Below, in pieces: positions 63,298-64,000 of a stretch of 64,000 bases of DNA. Position 1 is the stretch's first letter. Each line of letters opens with the position of its first letter. Source of the DNA: Betaproteobacteria bacterium LSUCC0117 (GTDB lineage: Bacteria > Pseudomonadota > Gammaproteobacteria > Burkholderiales > Burkholderiaceae_C); the NCBI GenBank assembly GCA_030441535.1, contig JAUJFZ010000002.1, positions 248,001 through 312,000 of the forward strand, in the 5' to 3' direction. A program made the translations under genes and the position numbers. The notes beneath the pieces were generated by a model. The model searched no databases. It saw nothing but the letters and a program-made list of their open reading frames with translations, and was not told the DNA's origin.

Positions 63298-64000
63298 TTA
63301 ATCCCAAGAAAGGGCGCCACCGGTTTGATACTCGATCACGCGCGTTTCAAAGAAATTACGCTCTTTTTTCAAGTCAATCATTTCACTCATCCAGGGGAAG
63401 GGGTTCTCTTCCGCTGCAAACAAAGGCTCCAAACCGATTTGTTGTGCGCGTCTGTTTGCGATATAGCGCAGATAACCCTTAAACATGGACGCGTTCAAAC
63501 CCAAAACGCCGCGCGGCATGGTGTCCTCGGCATATCGGTATTCAAGTTCGACCGCTTCCATAAACAATGCGCGAATTTCGTCTTTGAATTCGGCCGTCCA
63601 CAAACCTGGGTTTTCTAGTTTGACTTGGTTGATCACGTCAATACCGAAATTGCAGTGCATGGATTCATCACGCAAGATATATTGATACTGTTCCGCTGCA
63701 CCAGTCATTTTGTTTTGACGGCCCAAAGCCAGAATCTGCGTAAAGCCCACGTAGAAGAACATGCCTTCCATTAAACAGGCGAACACGATCAACGACTTCA
63801 GTAAGGCTTGATCAGTCTCAAGCGTGCCAGTTTTGAAGTTGGGATCGCACAGTACTTCGATGAAGGGGATGAGGAATTGATCCTTGGCCCGAATTGATTC
63901 GACTTCGTTATACGCGTTGAAGATTTCAGACTCATCCAAGCCCAGCGACTCGACGATGTACTGGTAAGCGTGCGTATGAATCGCTTCTTCAAACGCTTGG
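63298..64000 (-). CDS. nrdB: Ribonucleotide reductase beta subunit, class Ia (partial, N-terminus outside window)
   Basis: Small subunit that holds the diiron centre and tyrosyl radical for deoxyribonucleotide synthesis. The 3' 233 codons are present; the frame runs open through the right edge. The segment at the edge reads QAFEEAIHTHAYQYIVESL, with the Glu/His iron ligands. Further ligands appear in LMEGMFFYVGF and ILRDESMHCNFGIDV. The C-terminus FFETRVIEYQTGGALSWD contains the tail that docks on NrdA. It ends with TAA at 63300-63298. Confidence 0.95.
   Translation of the reverse strand, partial: QAFEEAIHTHAYQYIVESLGLDESEIFNAYNEVESIRAKDQFLIPFIEVLCDPNFKTGTLETDQALLKSLIVFACLMEGMFFYVGFTQILALGRQNKMTGAAEQYQYILRDESMHCNFGIDVINQVKLENPGLWTAEFKDEIRALFMEAVELEYRYAEDTMPRGVLGLNASMFKGYLRYIANRRAQQIGLEPLFAAEENPFPWMSEMIDLKKERNFFETRVIEYQTGGALSWD

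Overview
The window reads as chromosome of a betaproteobacterium of the order Burkholderiales, probably near the Alcaligenaceae/Bordetella side. Evidence: a complete division and cell-wall (dcw) cluster with MurE fused to MurF as in Bordetella, a histone H1-like Lys/Ala-repeat protein like Bordetella BpH1, the dapF-DUF484-xerC block, class A RNase P RNA, and class Ia NrdB. GC is moderate. Gene density is high and many neighbours overlap by 4 bases. I see no mobile element, tRNA, rRNA, CRISPR array or prophage. Genus and species cannot be fixed from this window.

Region 1 (1-14.5 kb) is a sugar-catabolism block. Leftward, zwf-pgl-edd-eda-pgi-glk form one tight Entner-Doudoroff operon that runs into the start of a glucose ABC-transporter gene (gtsA-like). 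A HexR-type palindrome lies before zwf and a LacI-type palindrome before gtsA. Next to it is a fructose-type module: frcB-frcC-fructokinase leftward, and divergently frcA, a RbsD/FucU-type mutarotase, a ROK repressor and a transaldolase-like aldolase. Fructose would enter through FrcBCA, be phosphorylated, pass to glucose-6-phosphate through Pgi, and feed the Entner-Doudoroff enzymes.

Region 2 (14.5-27.3 kb) is mixed housekeeping: a lone Hpt phosphotransfer protein overlapping a DEAD-box helicase, a FAD-dependent oxidoreductase, rnpB, purU, a ZIP transporter, a NUDIX/metallo-beta-lactamase fusion, dapF-DUF484-xerC, a secreted DsrE-like protein, a COG0523 zinc-type GTPase with a His-rich loop, and a DksA with a long histone-like N-terminal tail.

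Region 3 (27.4-46.0 kb) is the dcw cluster: four MraZ-type boxes, then mraZ-rsmH-ftsL-ftsI-murEF-mraY-murD-ftsW-murG-murC-ddlB-ftsQ-ftsA-ftsZ-lpxC and a small membrane protein. Most junctions are ATGA/GTGA overlaps.

Region 4 (46.0-64 kb): leftward yqiA-rnb-tonB-like-mtgA-ruvC; rightward rodA, a beta-hydroxyacid dehydrogenase, tldD; then aroG (DAHP synthase) behind a Phe/Tyr-rich leader peptide and a terminator/antiterminator pair; mpl; an unrecognised conserved-looking protein with a TlpA-like thioredoxin; accB-accC-prmA and a zinc-ribbon DUF3426 protein; the H1-like protein; and the 3' part of nrdB.

The strongest under-described elements are the aroG attenuator with a possibly leaderless Phe/Tyr peptide, the DksA/histone-tail fusion beside a stand-alone H1-like protein, the extended frc module, and the acidic insert in MurD.
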